This document shows positions 20,765-30,975 of a stretch of 64,000 nucleotides of DNA, in pieces (the first letter of the stretch is position 1; every line of letters begins with the position of its first letter). This stretch comes from Lucinisca nassula (taxonomy: Eukaryota; Mollusca; Bivalvia; Lucinida; Lucinidae). Made by a program: the position numbers and the translations under genes. A model generated the notes under the pieces. It saw only the letters and a list, made by a program, of their open reading frames with translations, did not search any database and was not told where the DNA came from. The stretch lies in the NCBI GenBank assembly GCA_963580285.1, contig OY757015.1:130073688-130137687 (forward strand). Reading direction: 5' to 3'.

Positions 20765-21303
20765 CATCACATTAACAGGTATGTGAAATGAACCAACTTT
20801 ATATTGATAAAACAGGGGTTAACGGGGTATACCTTCTTATCTCTGCTCCAAAACATAGGTTCTGGCTACTAGTTACAGCCGCCTCAATAAGGGGCTCTTA
20901 CTAGTCCCAACAACCCAGGTTTAGAGTAAAAATAAGAAAACTTATCGAAAATTCTCATAAAAAAAAACATTCTCATCACGAAAGCACGCCTATATAATTT
21001 TGACCCCCTTGAACCCCACTTTTATATAGTTAACCTGGGGTTTACAGGGGTAAACCATATTTTTGTTATTTCTGCTCTGAAATATAGGTTGTGGGTACTC
21101 GTTAGAACCGCTTCGATGAGGCGGTTCTAACGAGTGCCCACAATCTATCTTTTGAGCAGAAATTAGAAAAATATCACAATTTTCATCATAAAATTTTCAT
21201 TTTTTTCGGCGATAAAGGTGGCAATGTATTTGTATAGGGCGTGTTTGCGTAATGTGGAGATATTAAAGATTGCACTATGTCACATGGGTATGTTATCGTA
21301 ATG
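20765..21303 (+). mobile_element. HP-B MITE split by an HP-A copy
   Basis: The left part 20765-20973 has the HP-B start (CATCACATTAACAGGTATGT), a stem-loop and a decayed hairpin. The right part 21255-21303 resumes TGGAGATATTAAAG and ends CACATGGGTATGTTATCGTA plus ATG. The HP-A copy at 20974-21254 lies between, so HP-A inserted into an older HP-B. Confidence 0.82.
20974..21254 (+). mobile_element. HP-A MITE, forward, nested in HP-B
   Basis: Starts CATCACGAAAGCACGCCTAT and ends GGGCGTGTTTGCGTAATG. Complete stem-loop and hairpin (loop GAT). Flanked by T on both sides; the HP-B consensus has four T at this spot against five here in total. Confidence 0.9.
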
Positions 21304-21914
21304 ACTCATTTAAGACATTCCTATTTCCTCAGTTAATATCCCATATAGTGCAGAGCACGAAACATCTGGTCCATTACCTATAACTTGGAAGGTGTTTTTT
21401 TCTGTCTATCTTAACCATGTCCTTATCCGAATTCTTACTGGAAAGATGTACGACTGCAGGTTGGCCTCTTATTTTGTCGTCCTCAATTAATTCTCTTCCA
21501 CTCCTGAAACACAAGCCGGATTGCAGTGGGATCTCATTTTTCCGTTGATTTGATCATTCAGAGGTGTTACGTTGGTGATTTATATAGACCAACACAGAAT
21601 TTCACCACACTCCACATTTAAACGCAACCGTTTGACGTTATGGTTTTGTCGTTGCAAGAGAAAAAAATCACAAAATTCTTCCTCCGGACAAACAGATTGT
21701 TTTAATATTTTCAGGAATTAATATCGCTTGACGTTTCCGCGCTTTTCTGAGATTTAGCAAAGAGTAGGATTTTTTTTTCAAGAACATGTTTGGAACGGGC
21801 TGTTTCGGGTACCCATTATGACGTTGCTTTGACAACCCGCATTTCTGGTTTCCATTGTCGTTTTAATTTTATTTTAACAAATTTAAGGGTAATGCATACC
21901 CAATTTTATGTAAC
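21304..21914. other. No gene recognised
   Basis: No repeat or frame I can support. Unique-looking AT-rich DNA. Confidence 0.5.
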
Positions 21915-22005
21915 GGGCCTCCATGGCCTAGTGAATAAGAGCGCTTAGTCTTAATCAGAAGGTATCTCACCGCAGTGGATCAACCCTAGTCCTGGTTACA
22001 TATAA
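21915..22005 (+). repeat. tRNA-derived SINE head or tRNA relic
   Basis: GGGCCTCCATGGCCTAGTGA then ATAAGAGCGC resembles a tRNA A box. GTGGATCAACCCTAG resembles a degenerate B box (GGTTCGANTCC), with a long spacer as in class II tRNAs. The acceptor stem does not close, so it is called a SINE head rather than a tRNA gene. Confidence 0.5.
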
Positions 22006-22324
22006 GACAACAAGTTCAGCAAAGGAAAGTCGTTTTTTCTCATAGAACTTTGATCTTCGCGCACCTCTGGTTAACGATTGGCTCGAAATAAGAGAAATGA
22101 TTCTGAAAGGGCCGTAAAAACAAACTTAAGAAAAAAAAACGAATTTCATGATTATTGGATGACAATAAGATTTGTTATGTTTATTGGAGGACAATTATCA
22201 GAGATATAAAAGATAAGAAATTTTCGACCAACACTCGTACTTCAATGGCTACATTGACTCAAGCGGCGTTAGTTATGTCAAACTAAACAATAGTTCTCTC
22301 TCATATGCTTTAGCGGAGGCGACG
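22006..22324. other. No gene recognised
   Basis: AT-rich; may contain the body of the tRNA-derived SINE. No other feature. Confidence 0.45.
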
Positions 22325-22603
22325 CATTACGATAACCCGCCTATATAATTTTGACCCCCTGGAACCCCACTTTTATATAGCAAAACTGGGGTTTACAGGG
22401 GTAAACCTTTTTTTTTTAATTCTGCTCTAAAATATAGATTGTGGGTACTCGTTAGAACCGCCTCATCGAGGCGGTTCTAACGAGTACCTACAATCTATAT
22501 TTTGAGCAGAAATAAGAAAAATATCACAATTTTTCAGCTTAAAATTTTCTTTTTTTCGGCCGTTAAGTTTACAATGTATTTGTATAGGCGTGTTTTCGTA
22601 ATG
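22325..22603 (+). mobile_element. HP-A MITE, forward, near-consensus, flipped loop
   Basis: Starts CATTACGATAACCCGCCTAT and ends GGCGTGTTTTCGTAATG. Arms are in forward order (GCTCTAAAATATAG left, ATATTTTGAGC right), but the loop is ATC, the reverse form. A near-perfect hairpin of over 40 bp per arm; good reference copy. Confidence 0.92.
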
Positions 22604-22954
22604 CTTTTGGCCGCAGCACAGCTGTTCCACTTCCAATAGGAAAACTTTCTGAAGCTGCTTTTTGGTTTCAATTCAGCGCTCTATTCTGAGCTTTTTCATA
22701 AATAATAGATGAAAAAATGTGCAACAAAATAAGCAACAAAGGTATTTTGAACGTTCGTTTTAAGTATGAACAATATTAGTGAACCGATTTTGTTTACATT
22801 TATTTCTTAAGGAATATCCCCGATCGGTTGCTGCAAAATAACATCCAAGTCTATGAACAGCAACATGAACAATGCTTGACCAATATATGTTCATTTTCTC
22901 ATTCTCTAGTATAGCATAGCGCTGCAGTAAAAAGAGTATTAACGCACAGATATT
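22604..22954. other. No gene recognised
   Basis: No coding or repeat signal beyond short A/T runs. Confidence 0.45.
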
Positions 22955-23240
22955 TGGCCGTCGCCAAACGGGGCTTTGAGAAATAGATTGGGCTGCATAA
23001 TACTTCCACGCAGAGCTGCAACTGACCGCACATGAGTACTGGTAAACCGCTTAGAATGTCTAAGCCTGCCCAAGCAAAGCAGTGCGAGTCGGACCGCCCA
23101 TGCATATAAACCTCGTTGGTTTCATTGGGATGTCATTTTATATCTGAGAGTCGGGTAAAAGTCCCACACAATCGGAAGCAACAATTCAAAAATGACCTAA
23201 ATATTGTTGACGGAGGCATTAAACCTCAAATCAAACAAAT
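22955..23240 (-). repeat. SINE V, copy 2
   Basis: Reverse complement of the SINE at 15641: TTCCACGCAGAGCTG, GTACTGGTAAACCGCTTAGA, GGGTAAAAGTCCCACA, ending AAACCTCAAATCAAACAAAT. Full length. Confidence 0.82.
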
Positions 23241-23539
23241 AACGCACAGATAGCTCTCATTGTGCATTTCATATTGATATCTGGTGATGTAACAACCTGT
23301 GACCTTGGCAGAACAATTAACTGCAAATCAAAACATTCAAAATAATTATTGGTTTTGAAATACTGGTTTATTTCTCATATCTGTTAATAACGATATCTTG
23401 TATTTTCGCTTGGCGAGGATTGACATTTCTGTAGTTTTACTTCTGACCGTCCTAAGGCATGTTTATTGGCTTTGGGCCGTTGGTTCATGTTTCGTCTGAC
23501 GTTTTCGTGTGTACATCCATGCCGCTTTCTTTCTTCAGG

Positions 23540-23660
23540 CGACTGAGATGATTAGCTAGTCTGGCCCAGAAAACATGTACACTTCATATTTTCCAGTTCT
23601 GTGGTGTTTTCGTTGCATCCAAAGGATAACCCTTTCATAGATCATATTTAATTGTGGCCT
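23540..23660 (+). repeat. Repeat K, 3' part
   Basis: GGCCCAGAAAACATGTACAC then TTCTGTGGTGTTTTCGTTGC and CAAAGGATAACCC match the 3' half of repeat K at 24975-25215 and 48122-48365. Another short tail lies at 24905-24960. Confidence 0.65.
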
Positions 23661-23695
23661 TTCTTGAGTGACCTTTTCTTACTAGTTGGGTCGAT

Positions 23696-23732
23696 TGTTT
23701 ATCAATCGACCCAAAAAACAATCGACCCAAAG
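23696..23732. repeat. Short hairpin
   Basis: TTGGGTCGATTGTT...AATCGACCCAA...AACAATCGACCCAA can pair in two registers. No known function. Confidence 0.45.
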
Positions 23733-23889
23733 GTATAAAGGACAAAACCTCTATTAGTGCTGGAGTCCACGTGACTATCACTGATTTGTAGGAATCCACG
23801 CAGATTATTTATAGAATTTTATCGCAGTGAGGTCAGCGTGTTTACGTGAAAAGGTTAACTGTAAAATCTGGGCTGGAATCATGGGTTGG

Positions 23890-24050
23890 GCTAGGCAAAC
23901 AGTGTAGACCCAGATCAGACGCCGCAGAACGCGGCGTCTGATCAGGGTCTTCACTGCTTGGTTAGGGTATAGGAATTTAAGGGTCAGGCGCCGAAAAACG
24001 CAGCGTCTGATCAGGGTCTACACGGTTTGCTTTCAGTAAGGGAGTTTAAG
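23890..24050. repeat. GC-rich hairpin pair
   Basis: ATCAGACGCCGC-AGAAC-GCGGCGTCTGAT is a perfect 12-bp stem at about 23916-23944, followed by a related decayed copy at about 23984-24020 (GTCAGGCGCCGAAAAACGCA). AACAGTGTAGACC flanks it; a similar motif lies at 57415-57480. Confidence 0.55.
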
Positions 24051-24298
24051 GGTTAAACGAAACAGTCCACGCTCAGGCCCATTTTTCCTAACTACACCCA
24101 GAGACAATAGACACATCAGTACTCTCAGTGCTTTGATTTTATGTTATGTGATTGCCACATAGTGAACAGAAGATACTGGAAAATGTCTAATCACCGCCAA
24201 AAGACGCCCGTCAAAATATTGCTCCAGATTCAAAAACTTTCTCAACGCCCTCATATCTATATATGAAACTGCAAATAGAATTAGATATTATAATTAAT

Positions 24299-24500
24299 GA
24301 GCCAGCGCATGACAAATCCTACAATAAGACATGTGCGCCTATCGAAGACTCAGATCAGCCTGCGCATCCATATAGTCTAACCAGACACTTCTCTTGCTGC
24401 ATGAAGGAGCATTGGGCCCTTAACAATCTTTAGCGCACACAACGAAGACTCTGATCAGACTGCACAAATGTCTTATTGTAGGTTTGGTCAGCGCTGGCGT
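24299..24500. mobile_element. MITE P, copy 1
   Basis: Starts GAGCCAGCGCATGACAAATC followed by CTACAATAAGACA and ends in the inverted counterpart TGTCTTATTGTAGGTTTGGT then CAGCGCTGGC. Internal GAAGACTCAGATCAGCCTGC recurs in the copies at 26530 and 41474. About 30-bp terminal inverted repeats. No coding capacity. Confidence 0.82.
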
Positions 24501-24974
24501 ATTTGTATTTTCCATTAAATTCTAATGAACGCGGATGTCCTCCTGTTTAATATGATTAAATGGTAGATTAGTATCCTTTCATTGATGGCTCCTCTAGATG
24601 GCTGCCACGAAAACTTATCAGAAAATAGCAGACGCCATAGCTTGTATTACAGCTGAGTAATGACGCTTGTTTCTATACAAGACACGCGGAACCGTGTATT
24701 TGAAGATAAGGCTCGTTCCCTATATGAGTAAGACTATATTACAGTTGCTGTGTCATTATTGAGGTGTTTATATTAATAAAGAAGAATAAAGTTATTAAAA
24801 AAATGTTTTAGAAAAGTTGCATGACACTATCCAATTTTCTCATGTCACTCTCAGTGGTTTGATTTTAAAAAGTTACCTATGTATTTTGCCGGTAATTCAG
24901 AAAAAAGACTTTCCTTGCTTCCAAATGATAACCCTTTTATAGAACATATTTAACTTCACTACAGCTGGTGTGTG
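24501..24974. other. No gene recognised
   Basis: AT-rich, with a short repeat-K tail at 24905-24960. Confidence 0.45.
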
Positions 24975-25215
24975 GGAATGTGTGGCGGCGGTAAAACGTC
25001 TCCCTGCCACCCATCATCATAGTGTAGATTATATTTTCTTGTCCTTTGGGATCATTGATTCCATTGTGGAATTTTGAAAATATCTGAGGTTCACTGATGA
25101 GGCCTAATTGGCCGAAACTAGCTAATCTGGCCCAGAAAACATGTACACTCCATATTTTTCACTTCTGTGGTGTATTCCTTGCTTCCAAAGGATAACCCTT
25201 TAATAGAACATATTT
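24975..25215 (+). repeat. Repeat K, full-length copy
   Basis: Starts near GTGTGGCGGCGGTAAAACGT. Contains TTTTGAAAATATCTGAGGTT, AATTGGCCGAAACTAGCTAA and GGCCCAGAAAACATGTACAC, and ends AAAGGATAACCCTTTAATAG. A copy inserted in a SINE at 48122-48365 shows it is a mobile unit of about 240 bp. Confidence 0.7.
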
Positions 25216-25486
25216 CAAAACAGTTTTGTCATAGGGGTGCTGTAGTATTTTCCTTGCCCTGGCAATTAATTGCATTATGAAAACTGGGCCAAGTTCTTAA
25301 AAGTAAACAAAAGTGACTAATTCATTTTGTATGTAAAATATACCAATTTGTTTGCAGAAACCAAACCTGAGTAATTGTACCACTGTATTAAATATGCTAC
25401 TTACAAGAACTGGTCACATTTTGACCAAAAAGAACTAACGGAGAAATGTTGTTTCAAAGATGCTTGAACTCATTTTACATTAAAAT
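25216..25486. other. No gene recognised
   Basis: Nothing supportable. Confidence 0.4.
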
Positions 25487-25740
25487 CATCACGAAAACAC
25501 GCCTATATAATTTTGCCCCCTTGAACACCACTTTTATATAGTAAAACTGGGGTTTACAGGGTGGACCTTATTTTTCTTATTTCTGCTCTAAAATATAGAT
25601 TATGGGTACGTGCTAGAACTTCCTCGAGGCGCTTCTAATGTGTGCGGAAATAAGAAAAATATCACAAATTTCGTCTTAAAATTGTCATGTTTTCAGCGGT
25701 AAAATTTATAATGTATTTGAATCGGCATGTTTTCGTAATG
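25487..25740 (+). mobile_element. HP-A MITE, forward, core contracted
   Basis: Starts CATCACGAAAACACGCCTAT and ends GGCATGTTTTCGTAATG. The hairpin is collapsed: left arm GTACGTGCTAGAACTTCCTC, then a shortened right arm lacking the outer part. Confidence 0.88.
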
Positions 25741-25786
25741 AACAGGATACTTTTAATTTGTTACCAACACGCAAAAACTTTCCAAT

Positions 25787-25994
25787 TAAATAGTAAAACT
25801 GGTGTTCAAAGGGGTGAACCTTATTTTTCTTATTTCTGCTCTAAAATATAGATTGTGGGTACTTGTAAGATCCGCCTGTATCTATATTTTGAGCAGAAAT
25901 AAGAAAATTTATAACACTTTTTCATCTGAAAATTTTCGTTTATTTTTCGGCGGTAAAATTTACAATGCATTAGTATAGGCGTGTTTTCATAATG
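25787..25994 (+). mobile_element. HP-A MITE, left-truncated
   Basis: Begins in the stem-loop (TAGTAAAACTGGTGTTC) and ends GGCGTGTTTTCATAATG. Hairpin tip deleted (GATCCGCCTG to TATCTATATTTTGAGC). Confidence 0.82.
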
Positions 25995-26004
25995 TGGTGA
26001 AAAA

Positions 26005-26200
26005 AACAAGTTCTCATTTCTGCGGCAAACATAGTTTGTGGGTTCTTGTTAAACAGGAATGAAGCGTTCGTGGATGTTCTAACTCTTACCCCAAACCTAT
26101 GTTTTGTGCAAAAATAAACTGAATAATTTATACCTTTGCAACCATACTATTCGCTACATAAAAGGGGTTGAGAAGGGTGTTGATAATATGGACATGTAAG
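26005..26200. mobile_element. HP relic, heavily decayed
   Basis: Recognisable only by order: TTCTCATTTCTGCGGCAAAC, ATAGTTTGTGGGTTCTTGTT, then CCAAACCTATGTTTTGTGCA and an eroded stem-loop (ATAAAAGGGGTTGAGAAGG). Confidence 0.55.
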
Positions 26201-26285
26201 CGTGTTACTTTTGAGAGAATGATCCGAAAATTGCATCGCGGAAAATTGCATCGCGTTTTGTCCTTTTATGTGTTGAGCTTTTTAA

Positions 26286-26503
26286 GGGGAATGGGAGCAC
26301 CTGGATGATTTTTCCGCCATTGTTCAAAGGGGCACAACTTTCGGGACTTCCTGTTCACCTTTCTATAAGCCCTGTCCAACGGAAAAAGGGGTCTACTCTT
26401 AAAGGAAAGAATTTGCTCCTCAGGAGCAAATTCTTTCCTTTCAGACATGGGAGACAAAATACTTTTGCGGGAGTTGTCCCACCTAAAGGTGTTCCCATTC
26501 CCC
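26286..26503. mobile_element. MITE with TTAA target site (piggyBac-like)
   Basis: Ends GGGGAATGGGAGCACCT (26286) and AGGTGTTCCCATTCCCC (to 26503) are inverted repeats flanked on both sides by TTAA (26282-26285, 26504-26507), the piggyBac-superfamily target. The centre is a perfect 20-bp-arm palindrome around GCTCCTCAGGAGC. Non-coding; the frames seen across it are incidental. Confidence 0.8.
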
Positions 26504-26529
26504 TTAAGTTCTTACGGGAAAATTATATA

Positions 26530-26755
26530 AGCCAGCGCACGACAAAACTTACAATAAGACAAGTGCGCCCAACGAAGACTCAGATCAGCCTGTGCATCCG
26601 CGCAGTCTGATCAGTCTTCGTTGCGCGCTCTAAGGATAGCTTGGGGCCCAATGCGCACTCATGCAGTAAGAGAAGTCTCTGGTTAGACCATATGGATGCG
26701 CAGGCTGATCTGATTCTTCGCTGGGCGCACATGTAAGCTGTAGGAAATGCTGTGC
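26530..26755. mobile_element. MITE P, copy 2
   Basis: Starts GCCAGCGCACGACAAAACTT then ACAATAAGACAAGTGCGCCC. Internal GAAGACTCAGATCAGCCTGT and the inverted GCAGGCTGATCTGATTCTTC give long subterminal pairing. The right end is decayed. Confidence 0.75.
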
Positions 26756-26921
26756 CCCGTTTCATATCTTCAGTTTCTGTTATTAGATTGAAAAAAAAAA
26801 AAAACAACTAATTTTACATGTCACCGCATCTCCGCACCCAAAAATAAATAACGACAGAAAAACGTTCCCTTTTCCAAAACATTAGTAAACCCTTCATATA
26901 CTTAAATACGAGATTCCAGTA

Positions 26922-28072
26922 TTATTTGAAACCGCACATAACCACCAATCTTGATACATAGAAACAGAATACGTAGAAGAAAGTGGTAGGCGTTGCCAAT
27001 ATTTGGCTGGTGGAAACAGGTATACAGATAAAGGCTTGAGGTTGTAATGTTTGCCTAGAAGCAGATGCATTAGCTGGTCTTGGGCCAGTAGTCTGTTCCG
27101 CTGTTGTGTTTATTGTGGCAGGAACCTGCGTGGTTGTCGTCATTGTCATTGGTGCAGTGGTTGTTGTCGTTGTTACTGATGTTACTGCAGACTTTCTCGT
27201 TGATTCTTGAATAGCATTCGGTTTTGTTGATATAGACACTGTAGTGGGTAATATAGTAGTTGGCTTTGCAACAATTTGCTCTTGACTAGTGGTTATTGTG
27301 GGCGTCGTTGTAGGCAGCTCAGTGGATGTAGTGGCCGTCGAAGGAGTATCGGCTGATGAGGTTGTTGGAGTCGATGAAGGCATCATAGTTAATGTAGTGG
27401 CTGTCGAAGGTGTAGTGGTCGATGTGGTTGTTGTAGTCGGTGTAGGCAGCTTAGTGGATGTAGTGGTTGTTGAAGGAGAGGTAGGCGACATGGATGGCAT
27501 AGTCCGTGTTGTAGGCAGCTGAGTGGATGTAGCGGTTAACGAAGGAGTGGTAGTCGACGTGGTTGTTAAAGTCGGTGTTGTAGGCAGCTGAGTGGATGTA
27601 GTGGTTGTCGAAGGAGTTGTAGTCGACGTGGTTGTTATAGTCGGTGTTGTAGGCAGCTGAGTGGATGTAGTTGTTGTCGAAGGAGTGGTAGTCGACGTGG
27701 TTGTTATAGTCGGTGTTGTAGGCAGCTGAGTGGATGTAGTGGTTGTCGAAGGAGTTGTAGTCGACGTGGTTGTTATAGTGGGTGTTGTAGGCAGCTGAGT
27801 GGATGTAGTTGTTGTCGAAGGAGTGGTAGTCGACGTGGTTGTTATAGTCGGTGTTGTAGGTGGATGAGTTGATGTAGTGGTTATCAACGGAGTGGTAGTC
27901 GACGTGGTTGATGTGGTCGTTGTTGTAGGCAGCTGAGTGGATGTAGTCGTTGTCGAAGGAGCAGTTGTCCATGCGGTAGTAGTGGTTGTTGCAGGCAGAG
28001 GAGTGGGTGAAGTGGTTATCAAAGGAGTAGTGGTCGATGAGGTTGTTGTGCTCGTTGGCGTTTGGATATCTA
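26922..28072 (-). CDS. Mucin-like Thr/Ser/Pro-rich exon with 23-residue repeats
   Basis: The minus-strand frame stays open for 411 codons up to 28157. A CTTTTTATTGACAG splice-acceptor-like sequence places the likely exon start at 28072, beginning at ..DIQTPTSTTTSS. The body is almost all Thr, Ser and Pro, with a 23-residue repeat (TTTTSTQLPTTPTITTTS plus linker) encoded by a 69-bp minisatellite. This fits a heavily O-glycosylated mucin domain. The C-terminus ends with a hydrophobic segment (about TFFYVFCFYVSRLVVM) and GFK, possibly a membrane or GPI-anchor signal. Upstream exons with the signal peptide are not identified. Other frames of the repeat are also open because 69 is a multiple of 3; the Thr-rich frame is preferred for its mucin composition and ends. 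Confidence 0.6.
27490..27930. repeat. 69-bp coding minisatellite
   Basis: GTAGGCAGCTGAGTGGATGT recurs at 27511, 27580, 27649, 27718 and 27787, exactly 69 bp apart, with degenerate units on both sides. The period keeps the reading frame of the mucin-like exon. Copy-number polymorphism is likely. Confidence 0.9.
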
Positions 28073-28157
28073 CTGTCAATAAAAAGATTGGAGTACCCGA
28101 GTTAATTTGGGGATAATTTTTGTCTCTATTAAACCTCATCCTGCTAAATAAATGCAT

Positions 28158-28398
28158 TTTGCCACACCAATTGATGAATTTCCGCCATTAAAATTACTCG
28201 ATATATATATTATATTTTTGCAAATTCACTGACTGAATGTCAAACAGTGTAGATTCTTCCAAGAAGCAATCTGACTGAATATACACTGATTGCAAAGATA
28301 AGGCTTATTCAGCAGGATAAGTGTCAAAATGTAGATGTTGGGTACTTGTTGAAATCGCCTCATTGAGTATATAAGAGAAATGAGGAAGTTCGGTGAGT
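28158..28398. other. No gene recognised; HP core trace
   Basis: Upstream (5') side of the mucin-like exon, so probably intronic. A decayed HP arm (AATGTAGATGTTGGGTACTT ... CGCCTCATTGAG) lies at about 28325-28368. Confidence 0.45.
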
Positions 28399-28748
28399 TA
28401 CAGTCGAACTTCAATGGCCCGAACACCTTTGGGACCTCGAAAATCTATTCGAGACAGGGGTAGTTCGAGCCACTGAGGGAGACTGCCAGGAGGTATACGA
28501 TATACTTTTTCGATATATTTTCGGTGTTTTATAATGAAACTGTATGCTATGTGTACTCATTAGAATCGCCTCATCGAGGCGATCTAATGAGTACACAAAG
28601 CATACGTTTGCAATATAAAAGACTAAAATCTCCTTAATTATTCCCCACTATTTCTTATGAAGAGGATTTCGCTAGGGGCTCAAGAATGTGTTCGACTCAT
28701 CCATGGTAAACGGGTCATCGGTGTTCGAGCCATCGAAGTTCTACTGTA
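28399..28748. mobile_element. HP-C MITE, copy 2, with HP-type hairpin
   Basis: Starts TACAGTCGAACTTCAATGGC and ends GCCATCGAAGTTCTACTGTA. The central palindrome GTGTACTCATTAGAATCGCC / TCATC / GAGGCGATCTAATGAGTACA closely matches the HP-A/HP-B tip (GGTACTCGTTAGAACCGCC), while all sequence outside the hairpin is unrelated to them. Confidence 0.88.
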
Positions 28749-29322
28749 TACTCATTACAAGCAGCTGGTTTGTACTTCAAGTTCTAAAAGCATTAAAATA
28801 CCTTTGGATATCTCTTCCTTAAACCTCAATCATTATCTAGGGCAAATACTAGAACAGAGCATTGTTGTTTAGAAGCGACATACTGTCAGAAAAGTTAGAA
28901 ATGGAGATAAGTTAAGGATATTGTTACTAATTTATCGATTCACAGAAAGCGGCTTTTCTGTTTTAAACATATTCAGCCACTGTTCCATCAATGTTACCTT
29001 GAAAGTCACAGAGGATATTTGATGTTTTCAGTGTAAGATCGATTTTTTTTTCATCGAATGAATACCAAAACCAGTATTTACCGGTTTTGGTGTACATGAG
29101 TGAAATAAAATTAGATCTTACAGTGAAAAAAATCAATTTTTCTGTTTCTTACATGCTTCAAAACGGCAATATATAGCTTCATTAATCGCGCCACTCACCC
29201 TCAGAGAAAACTAACTTTGTTCCTGGTCGTTGCGCGATAGTTTAATGGTATCCAACGTATTTACTGGGTATAACCAGTGCTTCAGCTGAAGTGCACGACC
29301 CTCCGGATGCTTTTAGCTTTAT
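28749..29322. other. No gene recognised; small foldback
   Basis: Contains a foldback at about 29030-29130: TGTAAGATCGATTTTTTTTT ... AGATCTTACAGTGAAAAAAA, with an inner ACCAGTATTTACCGGT pair. A weak tRNA A-box-like motif (GCGCGATAGTTTAATGGTA) at 29234-29252 is not closed by a B box. Confidence 0.45.
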
Positions 29323-30064
29323 GAGTGTTACCATATATGGGTATGGCGGCCATTTTGGTCATGTGACCTGGACCTAAAACGGTTCCCCAAATAAATGCGC
29401 CTTATCGTAAGGAGCAAAAATATATCTTATACTTTAGTACAGTATTCTGAACCGTTTGCAGGATAAAATGCATCCTCACATTTCCCAATACAAAAGCATA
29501 TGTGTCAAAGTTTGACCTAGGCACAAAGAAGGTCAAGGTCAACCCAGGGTCACCATTTAAGCAATTTATGATGGGCCTACGTCCCAGATGCCATTTATCA
29601 AGTTTCGTGGAAATCTGCCCAGTGGTTCTGGAGAAGACTATTTTTGAAGGGTTTTTACCATATATGGCTTGGCGGCCATTTTTGGTCATGTGACCTAGAC
29701 CCCATGAGCAAATTTTGGTTTTCCCCATCCCATAGAAGCTCCATATGAAATTTGACTTCAATCGGCCCAACGGTTTCCGAGGAGAAGCAGTTCGAAAATT
29801 TTCACATTTTTCGCCTCTGCGAGGCTATACTAAACGGAATGAAATAAATTTCGCAAGTTCATTGGTTAGATCTCATTGATATCTATCAGTATGCCAAAAA
29901 TTGTTTAAATATTACAAGCGGTTAAGCCACTATCACCAATTTTCACAAACGGGTTACGGACGGACAGACAGACTGACAGAATGACCGAATGACAGAATGA
30001 CACGGTGATTTTAGGGCACTCTTAGAAAATCAACCGATTTCAGTCGGTGCTTTTTCTGCGGGTC
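29323..30064. repeat. Interspersed repeat Q
   Basis: Two internal copies of ACCATATATGG...TGGCGGCCATTTTGGTCATG (29330 and 29655) and a right part with GGACGGACAGACAGACTGAC and GATTTTAGGGCACTC. Frames across it are repeat-derived. Style matches widespread molluscan non-coding repeats. Confidence 0.6.
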
Positions 30065-30106
30065 GTGCAATAGAGAAATAGGCTAGAATAAGTATAAACT
30101 AAATAG

Positions 30107-30424
30107 CCTGGGGTGGCATTTTTATGAATGGTTAGTGAAATATTTGAGAGATTAGTTTCACAAAGAAGGTGCGGACAGATCTAACGACCCGCGACAAAAT
30201 ACATGACGTCACTAGCGTCCTCGTGACGTGTGAACGGGTTTAGAGTTAATTCTAATACAGTTCATTTATTTTTAATCGTCAGACAATGGGAAAACTGACC
30301 ACAGAATTAGATTTGGAGAAAAAAAAGGCCCAATCAGTGAAAAATTAAATTGATATCAGTTGACAATATTGTTTCCGATTTTACCGAGAAATCTCTATAT
30401 TTCATTGAAAAGCATGTAAGAAAC
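30107..30424 (+). other. Repeated exon-like block M, copy 2
   Basis: Counterpart of 9832-10170, with shared upstream TGACGTCA (30204-30211), ACAGTTCATTTATTT, and a frame from ATG 30286 reading MGKLTTELDLEKKKAQSV before a break at about 30342. The end KSL..IEKHV and the AAGCATGTAAG junction are shared. Decayed copy of a first-exon-like unit. Confidence 0.5.
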
Positions 30425-30468
30425 ATGTTTTATTAAACAGCAGCTTCACCACTTTTCATCACGTTTAT

Positions 30469-30768
30469 CGGCCCCCGCCCATAGGGGCTTGAAGAAATAT
30501 ATGGGCTGCATGATGCTTCCACGCAGAGCTGAATCTGGCCCGCACACCAGTACTTGTAAACCGCTTAGAGGATCTAAGCCTGTCCAGGAACCGCTGTGCG
30601 AGGCAGACCGTCCATGCTAATAAACCCTATTGGTTTCATTGGGCGACAGGGCTTGAGATGTCATTTCATCTCAATGTCGGGTAAAAGTCCCACAATGTTG
30701 GAAGCAACGTCTCCAAAATGACCTTTACAGTGTTGACGGGGACGTTAAACCTCAAATCAAACAAACAA
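30469..30768 (-). repeat. SINE V, copy 3
   Basis: Full-length reverse copy: GCCCCCGCCCATAGGGGCTT, TTCCACGCAGAGCTGAATCT, ACCTTTACAGTGTTGACGGG, ending CTCAAATCAAACAAACAAAA. Confidence 0.85.
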
Positions 30769-30784
30769 AATCATCACGTTTAGC

Positions 30785-30975
30785 TGTGAGAAAGGAGCCG
30801 AAACATGGAGTGACGACAGTTAATAAAACGGACAACAGGTAAACCTAACTAAAAAGGAGCAATATAGATAATAGAGGGAAGGATCAGAATCACCAAAAAG
30901 ACAAACATTAAACTGGAAGGACAAACGTAACTAAAAACTAACAATCAAAAAGTGGGAAGAATCAGAATCGTCAAC
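30785..30975. repeat. Interspersed repeat L, copy 2
   Basis: Shares GAAACATGGAGTGACGACAG and AACTAAAAAGGAGCAATATA with 5105-5336. Confidence 0.6.

Noticed and set aside
27289..27522. Plus-strand Val-rich frame over the mucin exon
   Set aside because: Antisense shadow of the minisatellite.
27451..27972. 173-codon Asn/Tyr/His-rich minus-strand frame in the mucin minisatellite
   Set aside because: Open only because the 69-bp unit is a multiple of three; the Thr/Ser/Pro frame extends beyond the repeat at both ends and has a splice acceptor.
29230..29310. tRNA gene
   Set aside because: An A-box-like string only; no B box or cloverleaf.
29402..29770. 122-codon minus-strand frame in repeat Q
   Set aside because: No motif, inside a non-coding repeat with internal duplication.
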